Origin: Burkholderia sp. FERM BP-3421
GTDB taxonomy: Bacteria > Pseudomonadota > Gammaproteobacteria > Burkholderiales > Burkholderiaceae
Assembly: GCF_028657905.1 (NCBI RefSeq)
Contig: NZ_CP117782.1
Span: 3,658,001-3,722,000, forward strand
DNA length: 64,000 bases
Direction of reading: 5' to 3'
The translations under genes and the position numbers were made by a program. Under the pieces are notes generated by a model. That model was given only the letters and a program-made list of their open reading frames with translations. It had not been told where the DNA came from and ran no database searches. The first letter of the stretch is position 1. Each line of letters begins with the position of its first letter. Of the stretch, positions 50,602-59,432 are shown in pieces.

Positions 50602-51792
50602 TCAGCGCCGCTGCCCGAACATCATTTGCCGCGCGATCGCCGTCTTGAGCGGCGGCACGAAATCGAGCGCGGCCAGCGCCGCGCCGCGCAGCGCCGCGAA
50701 TGGGCGCGAATCGATCGTGAACAGGCGCGCGAGCGTGTCGGTCGCGCCGATGGTCAGCCGGCGGTCGAGCGCGCGCCGCGCATTGAAGGCCGCCAGCGCC
50801 TGCGGCGTCGGGCCGTGCTCGGAGAGCGCCTCGGCGAGCGTGTGCGCATCGCGCAGGCCCAGGTTCAGGCCCTGGCCCGCGACCGGATGGAGGGTCTGCG
50901 CCGCGTTGCCGACGATCGCGATACGCCCCTGCACGAGCGTGGGTGCCGCGGTGAGCCCGAGCGGAAACGCCGCGCGGCCCGCGATCTTCATGAAGCGCCC
51001 CATGCGTTGGCCGAACGCGGCCCCCAGTTCGGCGAGGAAGGCGTCGTCGCTCAGCCGCGCGCGGCGCGCCGCCTCGTCGGGCGCGCAGCACCAGACGAGC
51101 GCGTAGTCGGCCTGGCCCGGGCCGCCCAGCGGCAGCAGCGCGAGCGGGCCCTCCGTCGTGAAGCGCTCCCAGGCCACGTGCGGACGCGGTGCGGATGCGG
51201 TGACCGTGCCGACGAGCGCGGTCTGTCCGTAATCGCGATTGCGCCGGCTCGCGTCCGGCTGGCGGCGCTGCTCGTGGAACAGCCCGCCTTCGGCGTTGAC
51301 CAGCAGCCGCGTGCGCAGCGTGCGGGTGCCCTGCGGCGTCTCGAGCAGCACGGTCACGCCGTGTTCGTCCTGCTGCGGCGCGTGCGCGGTGGTCGACGTG
51401 AACCACTGCACGGCCGTGCCGCGCACCGCGCGCGCGAGCGCCTGCACGATCGAGCCGTAGCGCACCACGTGGCCGAGCGCCGGCAGGCCGTGCTCGTCGC
51501 GGTCGATCAGCGTGCGGCCGAAGTGGCCGCGCTGCGAGACGTGGATGTGCTCGATCGGGGTCGCGTCGTCAGGCCAGCCGAGCGCATCGAGCAGCATCCG
51601 GCTGCCTTGCGACACCGCGATCGCGCGCGGGTCGCCGAGGCTCGCTTCGGGATCGCGCGCGTCGATGAGCGCGATCGCGAGCGGCTGCGTCGCGCTGCGC
51701 CGCGCGAGCCAGCCTGCGAGCGCGAGCCCGACGGGGCCGGCGCCCACGATCGCGAGGTCGAAGTCGGGAGCGGGCGGGGAGTCGGTCGTCAT
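50602..51792 (-). CDS. UbiH/Coq6-family FAD monooxygenase
   Basis: A 396-residue flavin hydroxylase. It has the dinucleotide motif DFDLAIVGAGPVGLALAGWLAR, the DG-like stretch and the GD/ATP-type motif RIAIVGNAAQTLHPVAGQGLNLGLRDAHTLAEAL. Family members hydroxylate the ubiquinone ring. Which carbon this one modifies (UbiH, UbiF or UbiI role) is not decided by the sequence. It follows pepP on the same strand; pepP-ubiH is a conserved pair. Confidence 0.88.
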   Translation of the reverse strand: MTTDSPPAPDFDLAIVGAGPVGLALAGWLARRSATQPLAIALIDARDPEASLGDPRAIAVSQGSRMLLDALGWPDDATPIEHIHVSQRGHFGRTLIDRDEHGLPALGHVVRYGSIVQALARAVRGTAVQWFTSTTAHAPQQDEHGVTVLLETPQGTRTLRTRLLVNAEGGLFHEQRRQPDASRRNRDYGQTALVGTVTASAPRPHVAWERFTTEGPLALLPLGGPGQADYALVWCCAPDEAARRARLSDDAFLAELGAAFGQRMGRFMKIAGRAAFPLGLTAAPTLVQGRIAIVGNAAQTLHPVAGQGLNLGLRDAHTLAEALSEHGPTPQALAAFNARRALDRRLTIGATDTLARLFTIDSRPFAALRGAALAALDFVPPLKTAIARQMMFGQRR

Positions 51793-51830
51793 GGGTGCAT
51801 CAGGGGCTACGGTGAGTGAAAGGGGGCGGC

Positions 51831-53216
51831 TCACGCGCGCGTACCGGCGTCGCGCATCAGCGCCTCGATCTCGTCGGCGGCCACCGGCACGCCGCGCGTG
51901 ATCAGTTCGCAGCCATCCGGCGTGATGAACGCATCGTCCTCGATCCGGATGCCGAGGTCGTGGTACGCGGCCGGCACGTCGTCGGCCGCGCGCACGTACA
52001 GGCCCGGCTCGATCGTGAGCGCCATGCCCGCGCGCAGCGTGCGCGAGGGCAGCGCCCCCTGCTCGTCGCGCTGCGCCTGCCGTTCGCGGTAGTCGCCGCA
52101 GTCGTGCACGTCCATGCCGAGCCAGTGGCCCGTGCGGTGCATGTAGAAGCGCGCATAGGCGCGCTCGGCGATCACGTCGTCGACGCTCGCGAAACGCGCC
52201 TTGGGCAGGATGCCGGTGTCGAGCAGGCCCTGCGCGAGCACCCGCACCGCGGCCTCGTGCGGCGCGTCGATCGACGCGCCCGCGCGGGTCGCGTCGATCG
52301 CGGCCTGCTGCGCGGCGAGCACGATGTCGTACAGCGCGCGCTGCGGCCCGCTGAAGCGGCCGTTGGCCGGGAACGTGCGGGTGATGTCGGATGCGTAGCC
52401 GTCGAGCTCGCACGCGGCGTCGATCAGGATCAGGTCGCCGTCGCGCGCGATCGCGCCGCCGGCCGGATAGTGGAGCACGCAGGCATTCGCGCCCGCGGCG
52501 ACGATCGAGCCGTAGGCCGGCCCCTGCGCGCCCTGGCGGCGGAATTCGTACAGCAGCTCGGCTTCCAGCTCGTATTCGCGGATCCCCGGGCGGCACGCGG
52601 CCATCGCGCGGCGGTGCGCGCGCGCCGAGATCTCGCCCGCGCGGCGCATGATCGCCTGCTCGTGCGGCTCCTTGACGAGCCGCATGTCGTCGAGCAGCGG
52701 CGCGAGGTCGAAGGCCGCGGCCGGCGCGGCGACGCCGGCGCGGCTGCGCGCGCGCACCGCGTCGAGCGCGGTCGCGAGCCGCTCGTCGAAATCGGCGGAC
52801 GCGCCGAAGCGGTAGTGGACCGCGGAGGCGTCGGCGAGGAGGCGCGGCAGCTCGGCGTCGAGCGCGTCGATCGGGAACGCGGCGTCGAAGCCGAATGCGT
52901 CGCGCGCCGCCTCGGGGCCGAAATGGAACCCTTCCCAGGTTTCGCGCTCGGGATTCTTCGCGCGGCAGAACAGGATCGCGCGCGGCGCGTCGCCGGCATC
53001 GAGCACGAGCAGCGCGTCGGGCTCGGTGAACCCCGTCAGGTAATAGAAATAGCTGTCGTGCCGATACGGGTAGTCGGTGTCGCGGCTGCGGGGCACTTCG
53101 GGCGCCGTGGGCACGAGGGCGATGCCGCCGCCGCCCGCGCGCAGCGCGGCCAGCACGCGTTCGCGGCGCAGGCGGTAGACGTCGGTGGCGATGGCGGGGG
53201 AGGTCGGCTTATTCAT
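51831..53216 (-). CDS. pepP: Xaa-Pro aminopeptidase
   Basis: Dinuclear-metal peptidase removing N-terminal residues before proline, 461 residues. N-terminal creatinase-like domain (SDTDYPYRHDSYFYYLTGFTEPDA-like region) and C-terminal pita-bread domain. Metal ligands are in LILIDAACELDGYASDITRTFP, TGHWLGMDVHDCGDY, TIEPGLYV and GIRIEDDAFIT. Confidence 0.95.
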   Translation of the reverse strand: MNKPTSPAIATDVYRLRRERVLAALRAGGGGIALVPTAPEVPRSRDTDYPYRHDSYFYYLTGFTEPDALLVLDAGDAPRAILFCRAKNPERETWEGFHFGPEAARDAFGFDAAFPIDALDAELPRLLADASAVHYRFGASADFDERLATALDAVRARSRAGVAAPAAAFDLAPLLDDMRLVKEPHEQAIMRRAGEISARAHRRAMAACRPGIREYELEAELLYEFRRQGAQGPAYGSIVAAGANACVLHYPAGGAIARDGDLILIDAACELDGYASDITRTFPANGRFSGPQRALYDIVLAAQQAAIDATRAGASIDAPHEAAVRVLAQGLLDTGILPKARFASVDDVIAERAYARFYMHRTGHWLGMDVHDCGDYRERQAQRDEQGALPSRTLRAGMALTIEPGLYVRAADDVPAAYHDLGIRIEDDAFITPDGCELITRGVPVAADEIEALMRDAGTRA

Positions 53217-53386
53217 CGTGCGATTGTAGCGCTGTCTGGCGCGCGGCGTTCGCGCCCGGGCGTGCCGCGGCGCTGTTGCAAACCATCCACAGGCCGGCCG
53301 GCCGATTGTCATCGGGCGCGCGCCGGCCGGTTATGATCGGCGACAACGTATACTCTCGGGCGGTGTTTTCCCAACTAAGGCAGATG

Positions 53387-53995
53387 ATGAAATTAATCGG
53401 TTCGCTCAGCAGCCCGTTCGTTCGCAAGGCGCGAATCGTGCTCGCTGAAAAGAAGATCGACTACCGGCTGGAGCTTGAGAACGTCTGGGCGGCGGATACC
53501 GCCATTCATGCCTCGAATCCGCTCGGCAAGGTGCCGTGCCTCGTGATGGAGGACGGCGCGGCGGTGTTCGATTCGCGCGTGATCTGCGAATACGTCGACA
53601 CGCTGTCGCCGGTGGGCAAGCTGATCCCGCCGTCCGGCCGGGAGCGCGTCGAGGTGCGCTGCTGGGAGGCGCTCGGCGACGGCGTGCTCGACGCGGCGGT
53701 CGCGATCCGTATCGAGCACGTGCAGCGCGAGCCCGCGCAGCGCAGCGACACGTGGCTCGCGCGCCAGCAGCGCAAGATCGACGACGCGCTCGTCGCGATG
53801 TCGCAGGGCCTGGGCAGCAAGCCCTGGTGCGTCGGCAACCACTACACGCTTGCCGACATCGCGCTCGGCTGCGCACTGGGCTATCTCGACTTCCGTATGC
53901 CCGAGCTGAACTGGCGCGAGCGCCATCCGAACCTCGACAAGCATTTCGCGAAGCTTGCGCAGCGCCCGTCGTTCCTCGACACGCTGCCGCAGTAA
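53387..53995 (+). CDS. SspA/glutathione S-transferase-like protein
   Basis: A 202-residue GST-fold protein: thioredoxin-like N-terminal domain (KLIGSLSSPFVRKARIVLAEKKIDYRLE, NPLGKVPCLVMEDGAAVFDSRVICEYVD) and an all-helical C-terminal domain ending YLDFRMPELNWRERHPNLDKHFAKLAQRPSF. Resembles a subgroup close to yfcF/SspA-type proteins; no catalytic Cys is obvious, Ser in LSSPF may serve. ATG 53387 is chosen over 53384 for spacing from AAGG. Confidence 0.88.
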   Translation: MKLIGSLSSPFVRKARIVLAEKKIDYRLELENVWAADTAIHASNPLGKVPCLVMEDGAAVFDSRVICEYVDTLSPVGKLIPPSGRERVEVRCWEALGDGVLDAAVAIRIEHVQREPAQRSDTWLARQQRKIDDALVAMSQGLGSKPWCVGNHYTLADIALGCALGYLDFRMPELNWRERHPNLDKHFAKLAQRPSFLDTLPQ

Positions 53996-54031
53996 GCGCG
54001 CGGTCGTCCATGAAAAAGCGTCCCTCCGGGG

Positions 54032-54492
54032 TAATGCCGTTCAGTTAAGACCTGAACGGCATTTTCTTTTGGGGCTGGAGTTGTAAACGGCGGGCCAAGC
54101 TGCTCGCGTTTGACGCGATGCTGACCGACCACCCGATCTTCATGCTGGATCGCAGCCGGACCGTCGACGGCATCTACCAGGAAATCGGGGGAGCGTTGAT
54201 CGCCTACAACCTGATTCGTCGCGAAATGGCTTGCGCTGCCTTCGAGGCCAAGTGCGAACCGAGCGAACTCAGCGTCGTTCGCTCGCGCCATCTCATCCAG
54301 CACGAAATGATGTGGGCCGCGCGTATGCCTGCCTTCGCCAAGCCGCCCGCCGTCCTCAGGCGACTTCGCGCACACCTCAAGCTGCTCATCAACGTAAAAC
54401 GGCCCGATCGCAAATGCGATCGGGCCGTCAAGTCCCGTCCTGCTCGTTATCCCGTCCGCTTCCTAGGAAAGAACCTTAACTGAACGGCATTA
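54032..54492 (+). mobile_element. internally deleted IS4-family insertion sequence
   Basis: A 461-bp remnant. The ends are perfect inverted repeats of at least 18 bp: TAATGCCGTTCAGTTAAG (54032-54049) and its complement (54475-54492). Flanking 11-bp sequences TCCCTCCGGGG (54021-54031) and CCCCGCCGGGG (54493-54503) match at 9 of 11, a decayed target duplication of IS4-family size. Inside is only the 3' end of the transposase. A full element would be about 1.3-1.6 kb. With both ends intact it could still be moved by a transposase supplied elsewhere. Confidence 0.88.
54118..54483 (+). pseudogene. 3' remnant of IS4-family transposase
   Basis: The frame reads VDGIYQEIGGALIAYNLIRREMACAAFEA, then LRRLRAHLKLLINVKRPDRKCDRAVKSRPARYP, the C-terminal end typical of IS4 transposases (VYQEIxGxLLAYNLIR ... 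LRRLR ... YPRAVK). The catalytic DDE region and the Y-x2-R-x3-E-x6-K signature are missing. The first ATG in the frame is incidental; the gene has lost its 5' part by deletion. Confidence 0.88.
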
Positions 54493-54527
54493 CCCCGCCG
54501 GGGCGCTTTTTTCGTTGCGGCGGCGGC

Positions 54528-56150
54528 TCAGCCGAGCGAGGCGTATACGCCTTCGCCGGGCGTGAACGAGTCGCTGCGCGCGAGCGGCCACCATTGCTCG
54601 TACAGCGTCAGGCCGCATTGCGCGCCGCCGTCGAGCAGCGCGCCCGGTTTGAGGTACTTGAGCAACTGCGACATCAGTCGCACCTCGTGTGACGAGATGC
54701 GCTGCACGATGTGATGCGCGCGCAGTTCGGACGGATGCGCGAGCCCCGTCGCCTGCACCAGCTCCTGCAGCGCGTGCAGCGTGTTGCGATGGAAGTTGTA
54801 GACGCGCTCCGCCTTGTCCGGCACCACGAGCGCGTGCTGCCGCACCGGGTCCTGGGTCGCGACGCCGGTCGGGCAGCGGCCGGTGTGGCAGGTCTGCGCC
54901 TGGATGCAGCCGACCGCGAACATGAAGCCGCGCGCCGAATTGACCCAGTCCGCGCCGATCGCGAGCGTGCGCGCGATGTCGAACGCGGTGATGATCTTGC
55001 CGCTCGCGCCGAGCTTCACCTGGTCGCGCAGGCCGATCCCGACCAGCGTGTTGTGCACGAGCAGCAGCCCTTCCTGCAGCGGCACGCCGACATGATCGGT
55101 GAATTCGAGCGGCGCGGCGCCGGTGCCGCCTTCCGCGCCGTCGACGACGATGAAGTCCGGCACGATGCCGGTTTCCAGCATCGCCTTGGCGATGCCGAAG
55201 AATTCCCACGGGTGGCCGACGCACAGCTTGAAGCCGGTCGGCTTGCCGCCCGACAGCGTGCGCAGGCGCTCGACGAATTCGAGCAAGCCGCGCGGCGTCG
55301 AGAACTCGGAATGCGTGGCGGGCGAGATGCAGTCCTTGCCCATCGGGATGCCGCGCGTCTCGGCGATTTCCCGCGTGATCTTCGCGGCGGGCAGCACGCC
55401 GCCGTGGCCGGGCTTCGCGCCCTGCGACAGCTTCACCTCGATCATCTTCACCTGCGGGTCGTTCGCCTGCTTCGCGAACGTGTCCGCGTTGAAGGTGCCG
55501 TCGTCGTTGCGGCAGCCGAAGTAGCCCGATGCGATTTCCCAGATGATGTCGCCGCCGTGCTCGCGGTGATACTTCGACAGCGAGCCCTCGCCGGTGTCGT
55601 GCGCGAAGCCGCCTTTCTTCGCGCCGAGGTTCAGCGCGCGGATCGCGTTCGCCGACAGCGAGCCGAAGCTCATCGCGGAGACGTTGAAGATCGAGATGTC
55701 GTAGGGCTGCGCGCGGGAGCCGCCGACGCGCACGCGGAAGTCATGATCGGGGAGCCGGGTGGGCGCGAGCGAGTGGCTGATCCACTCGTGCGCGACGGCC
55801 TTCACGTTCAGCTCGGTGCCGTACGGACGGTTGTCCCCGACGTTCTTCGCGCGCTGGTAGACAAGGCTGCGCTGCGCGCGCGAGAACGGCTTCTCGTCGG
55901 TGTCGTCCTCGACGAAGTACTGGCGGATTTCCGGACGGATGAATTCGAACAGGAAGCGCAGGTGACCCCAGAGCGGGTAGTTGCGCAGGATCGCGTGGCG
56001 GTCCTGGCGGAGATCGTAGAGGCCGAGCGCGACGAGCGCGGCCGGCGCGATGAGCCACAGCCACGAGATCGCATGGCGGGCGGCGAGGAGTGCGAGCGCC
56101 ACGCACAGCAGGACGGCGCACCACATCGCAAGATAGCGTCGGGAAAACAT
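54528..56150 (-). CDS. FMN-binding glutamate synthase-family protein
   Basis: A 540-residue protein: N-terminal membrane anchor (about residues 5-50, two hydrophobic stretches) followed by a GltB-type FMN barrel. The [3Fe-4S] cysteine motif CIQAQTCHTGRCPTGVATQD is intact, as are GGVLPAAKITREIAETRGIPMGKDCISP and DFIVVDGAEGGTGAAPLEF. It lacks the glutaminase domain, so it is not a complete glutamate synthase; it may use ammonia or act on another substrate. It ends close to the IS remnant that broke its terminator. Confidence 0.88.
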   Translation of the reverse strand: MFSRRYLAMWCAVLLCVALALLAARHAISWLWLIAPAALVALGLYDLRQDRHAILRNYPLWGHLRFLFEFIRPEIRQYFVEDDTDEKPFSRAQRSLVYQRAKNVGDNRPYGTELNVKAVAHEWISHSLAPTRLPDHDFRVRVGGSRAQPYDISIFNVSAMSFGSLSANAIRALNLGAKKGGFAHDTGEGSLSKYHREHGGDIIWEIASGYFGCRNDDGTFNADTFAKQANDPQVKMIEVKLSQGAKPGHGGVLPAAKITREIAETRGIPMGKDCISPATHSEFSTPRGLLEFVERLRTLSGGKPTGFKLCVGHPWEFFGIAKAMLETGIVPDFIVVDGAEGGTGAAPLEFTDHVGVPLQEGLLLVHNTLVGIGLRDQVKLGASGKIITAFDIARTLAIGADWVNSARGFMFAVGCIQAQTCHTGRCPTGVATQDPVRQHALVVPDKAERVYNFHRNTLHALQELVQATGLAHPSELRAHHIVQRISSHEVRLMSQLLKYLKPGALLDGGAQCGLTLYEQWWPLARSDSFTPGEGVYASLG

Positions 56151-56276
56151 GGGGACTCCGTAATCATTTTCTAAGCTTGCCGCGGCGTACGTCGCGTCGC
56201 GGGCTTCGACCGCGCGGCCGACGCTGCCCGAGAGTCTACTACGGGAGGCGCGCGGCCCGCGTCGAGGCCGTGTGCG

Positions 56277-57031
56277 TCAGGCGTCGCGCCGCGCGTGGCG
56301 GACGAACGGGCCGTGGGACGGTGCGTCGGGCCTGAGCGCGCCGTCCGGGCCGAAGTCCGTGCCGGGGTTGAACGGCACGCGCGGCCACCCGGCCCAGTCG
56401 GCGAGCCGCGCGCGATACGCGTCGCAGCGGCGCGCGCGCCGGCCGCCGCGCCGTCGAGGTCGCCGCGCACGTCGTGGATCAGGTGCGGTTCGAGCACCTC
56501 GAAGCCGATGTAGCGGAGCGCATACATCAAGGGCCACAGCAGCAGGCGGGTGTCGCCTTCGCGGCCGCCGGGCGCGCACGCGGCGGCGGACGAGCCGGTT
56601 GTCACGCTGAGGAGCGCCGCGCGGCCGCGCAGCGGACCGTGCTCGTGGCGTCGGCTGCTGCCGTAGAGCGCGCCGTAGACGAATACGCGGTCCATCCAGC
56701 CCTTGAGGATCGCGGGCGCGCCGAACCACCACAGCGGAAATTGCAGCACCAGCGCATCGGCCGCGCGCAGCAGCGCGAGGTGACGTTCGATGGTCGGCGC
56801 GAGCGTGCCGCGCCGCCAGTGATGGCGCTGCTCGCGCTGCGCGTCGAAGCGCGCGGGATCGAGCGGATCGCGATAGTGCCCGCGCGCCTCGCGCGGATCG
56901 AAGTCTTCCGCGTACAGGTCGATCACGGTCGCGGTATGGCCGTGGTCGCGCCACGCGGCGGCGGCCGTGCCGGCGAGATGCGCGTTGAAGGACTGGGGTT
57001 CGGGATGGGCGACGAGGATCAGCGCGTGCAT
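56277..57031 (-). pseudogene. NAD(P)H:quinone reductase (flavodoxin fold), frameshifted
   Basis: The N-terminal 195 or so residues read HALILVAHPEPQSFNAHLAGTAAAAW, DLYAEDFDPREARGHYRD, VLQFPLWWFGAPAILKGWMDRVFVYG and YIGFEVLEPHLIHDVRGD, a NQO1/MdaB/KefF-type flavoprotein. After about 56440 the frame breaks at a GCGCGCGC run (56429-56439). The natural ending continues in another frame (CDAYRARLADWAGWPRVPFNPGTDFG, to a stop at 56277). Either a real frameshift or a base-calling error. It is divergent from an HxlR regulator. Confidence 0.8.
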
Positions 57032-57105
57032 GAACGGACTCCGGTGAGGAGCGACGATCATGTCGGTCGGCCGACGGCCGCGCAATCACGTACCCGGAGG
57101 TAGCC

Positions 57106-57486
57106 ATGGCATGTCCCGGCGATGTCTACGCGGCCGATTGCTCGGCGCGCGACGCGCTTGCGCTGATCGCCGGCAAATGGGCGCTGCTGGTCCTGCCCGC
57201 GCTCGCGGCGGGGCCGCTGCGTAACGGCGAATTGCTCGCGCGGATCGGCGGCATCTCGCAGAAGGTGCTGACGCAGAACCTGCGCGAACTGGAGCGGCAC
57301 GGGCTGATCGCGCGCCGTGATCTCCGGGCGCGGCGCGCGCATGTCGAATACCGGCTGACGCCGGTCGCGGTCTCGCTGGTGGAGACGCTGGCCGCGCTTG
57401 ACCGCTGGGCCGAGCGGCATTTCCCGGAATTGGACGCGGCGCGCGAACGCTACGACGCGGCGGTGCGCGCGGGAGGGGGCCGGTAG
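57106..57486 (+). CDS. HxlR-family redox-type transcriptional regulator
   Basis: A 126-residue winged-helix protein: SARDALALIAGKWALLVLPALAAGPLRNGELLARIGGISQKVLTQNLRELERHGLIARR, then VEYRLTPVAVSLVETLAALDRWA. Cys3 and Cys12 sit before the DNA-binding domain, the place where QorR, YodB and HypR carry their sensing cysteine. With a divergent quinone reductase, quinone or electrophile sensing is likely (inference). Confidence 0.9.
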   Translation: MACPGDVYAADCSARDALALIAGKWALLVLPALAAGPLRNGELLARIGGISQKVLTQNLRELERHGLIARRDLRARRAHVEYRLTPVAVSLVETLAALDRWAERHFPELDAARERYDAAVRAGGGR

Positions 57487-57550
57487 AGGCGCGCGGTGGC
57501 GCTTGCGGAGCGCGGTGCGGCGCGTGCGCGTCGCGGGTGCCGTCGTGGTT

Positions 57551-58280
57551 GGTGGAGCGCCGGCCGTTCGGCCGGACGCGGGGTGCGAATGCGACGACGC
57601 GGCCTGGTGCGCAGAGGGGAGCCGGCAGCGGTGAGCGGCGATGCGAATCGAGGGTCGCGGTGCATGCGCTTCGGCAAGCGCGACGCGGGTGGTCGTCTTG
57701 GCAGGTGGAGCGCCGGCTGTTCGGCCGGACGCGGGGTGCGAATGCGACGACGCGGCCTGGTGCGCAGAGGGGAGCCGGCAGCGGTGAGCGGCGATGCGAA
57801 TCGAGGGTCGCGGTGCATGCGCTTCGGCAAGCGCGACGCGGGTGGTCGTCTTGGCAGGTGGAGCGCCGGCTGTTCGGCCGGACGCGGGGTGCGAATGCGA
57901 CGACGCGGCCTTGTGCGCAGAGGGGAGCCGGCAGCGGTGAGCGGCGATGCGTATCGAGGGTCGCGGTGCATGCGCTTCGGCAAGTGCGACGCGGATGGTC
58001 GTCTTGGCAGGTGGAGCGCCGGCTGTTCGGCCGGACGCGGGGTACGAATGCTACGACGCGGCCTTGTGCGCAGACGGGAGCCGGCAGCGGTGAGCCGCGA
58101 TTCGATCCGTATCGAGGGACGCGGCCATGCGCTTTGGCAAGCGCGACGCGCATGGTCGTCTCGGCAGGTGGAGCGCCGGCTGTTCGGCCGGACGCGGGTT
58201 GCGAACACTACGACGCGGCGTTGCGCGCGGGCGCCAGCCGGCGAAGGCGGGCGGCGACGCGCGGCGGATCGCGTCGCCGC
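57551..58280. repeat. 153-bp tandem minisatellite, about 4.7 units
   Basis: Units begin GGTGGAGCGCCGGC at 57551, 57704, 57857, 58010 and 58165. The first three intervals are exactly 153 bp and the fourth is 155. Identity between units is very high. Part of each unit (GCGAATGCGACGACGCGGCC region) resembles the 3' end of hxlR (GCGAACGCTACGACGCGGCG). 153 is a multiple of three, so long frames stay open on both strands, but none has a ribosome site or family match. No gene is supported between 57487 and 58289. Confidence 0.93.
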
Positions 58281-58289
58281 TCGGACGCT

Positions 58290-59432
58290 TCAGCGCGCAA
58301 GCGCGAGCGGACGCGGCGCGCTCGCATCGGCAAGCGCGACGCGCTCGGCCGCCGATTCGATGATGCCGCCGCCGAGGCACACGTCGCCGTCGTACAACAC
58401 GGCCGACTGGCCCGGCGTGACCGCCCATTGCGCGGCGTCGAAGCGCAGCGAGAACTGGCCGTCGCCGTCGGCGGGGCCGACCGTGCACGGCGCGTCGGCC
58501 TGCCGGTAGCGCGTCTTCGCGCCGCACGCGAGCCCTTCGGCGGGCGCCTCGCCGGCGACCCAGCTCGGATTGCCGGCGACGAGCGTGGGCGACAGCAGCC
58601 ACGGATGGTCGTGGCCCTGCACCACGTACAGCGTGTTCGACGGAATGTCCTTGGCGGCGACGAACCACGGTTCGCCGCTGCCGTCCCGGCTGCCGCCGAG
58701 GCCGATGCCCTTGCGCTGCCCGAAGGTGTAGAACGCAAGCCCGATGTGCTCGCCGACGATCTTGCCGTCGGGCGTTTTCATCGGGCCGGGCCGGGTCGGC
58801 AGATAGCGGTTCAGGAAATCGCGGAACGGCCGCTCGCCGATGAAGCAGATGCCGGTCGAATCCTTCTTCTTCGCGTTCGGCAGGCCGATCTGCGCGGCGA
58901 TCTCGCGCACCTGCGTCTTCGGGATCTCGCCGAGCGGGAACAGCGTCTTCGACAGCTGGGCCTGGTTCAGCCGGTGCAGGAAGTACGACTGATCCTTCGT
59001 GTGGTCGTGCGCCTTGAGCAGCTCGAAGCGGCCGTCGCGCTCGCGCACGCGTGCATAGTGGCCGGTCGCGATCGTTTCCGCGCCGAGCGACATCGCATGA
59101 TCGAGGAACGCCTTGAACTTGATCTCGGCGTTGCACAGCACGTCCGGATTCGGCGTGCGGCCGGCCGAGTATTCGCGCAGGAATTCGGCGAACACGCGGT
59201 CCTTGTATTCGGCCGCGAAGTTCACCGCTTCCACGTCGATGCCGATCAGGTCCGCGACCGAGACGACGTCGATCCAGTCCTGCCGGGTCGAGCAGTATTC
59301 GCCGTCGTCGTCGTCCTCCCAGTTCTTCATGAACAGGCCGATCACCTCGTAGCCCTGCTGCTTCAGCAGCCACGCGGTCACCGACGAATCGACGCCGCCC
59401 GACATCCCCACCACCACGCGACGCCCGCTCAT
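58290..59432 (-). CDS. mnmA: tRNA-specific 2-thiouridylase MnmA
   Basis: Adds sulfur to U34 of Lys, Glu and Gln tRNAs. The 380-residue protein has the PP-loop VVVGMSGGVDSSVTAWLL, the catalytic Cys in NPDVLCNAEIKFKAF and the second in KDSTGICFIGERPFRDFL, and the TRPGPM region. Its 3' end abuts the minisatellite. The start overlaps the stop of the upstream Nudix gene. Confidence 0.96.
   Translation of the reverse strand: MSGRRVVVGMSGGVDSSVTAWLLKQQGYEVIGLFMKNWEDDDDGEYCSTRQDWIDVVSVADLIGIDVEAVNFAAEYKDRVFAEFLREYSAGRTPNPDVLCNAEIKFKAFLDHAMSLGAETIATGHYARVRERDGRFELLKAHDHTKDQSYFLHRLNQAQLSKTLFPLGEIPKTQVREIAAQIGLPNAKKKDSTGICFIGERPFRDFLNRYLPTRPGPMKTPDGKIVGEHIGLAFYTFGQRKGIGLGGSRDGSGEPWFVAAKDIPSNTLYVVQGHDHPWLLSPTLVAGNPSWVAGEAPAEGLACGAKTRYRQADAPCTVGPADGDGQFSLRFDAAQWAVTPGQSAVLYDGDVCLGGGIIESAAERVALADASAPRPLALAR

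Noticed and set aside
38275..58280. Tandem arrays considered as possible CRISPR arrays.
   Set aside because: Units are contiguous with no unique spacers, and no cas genes are present.
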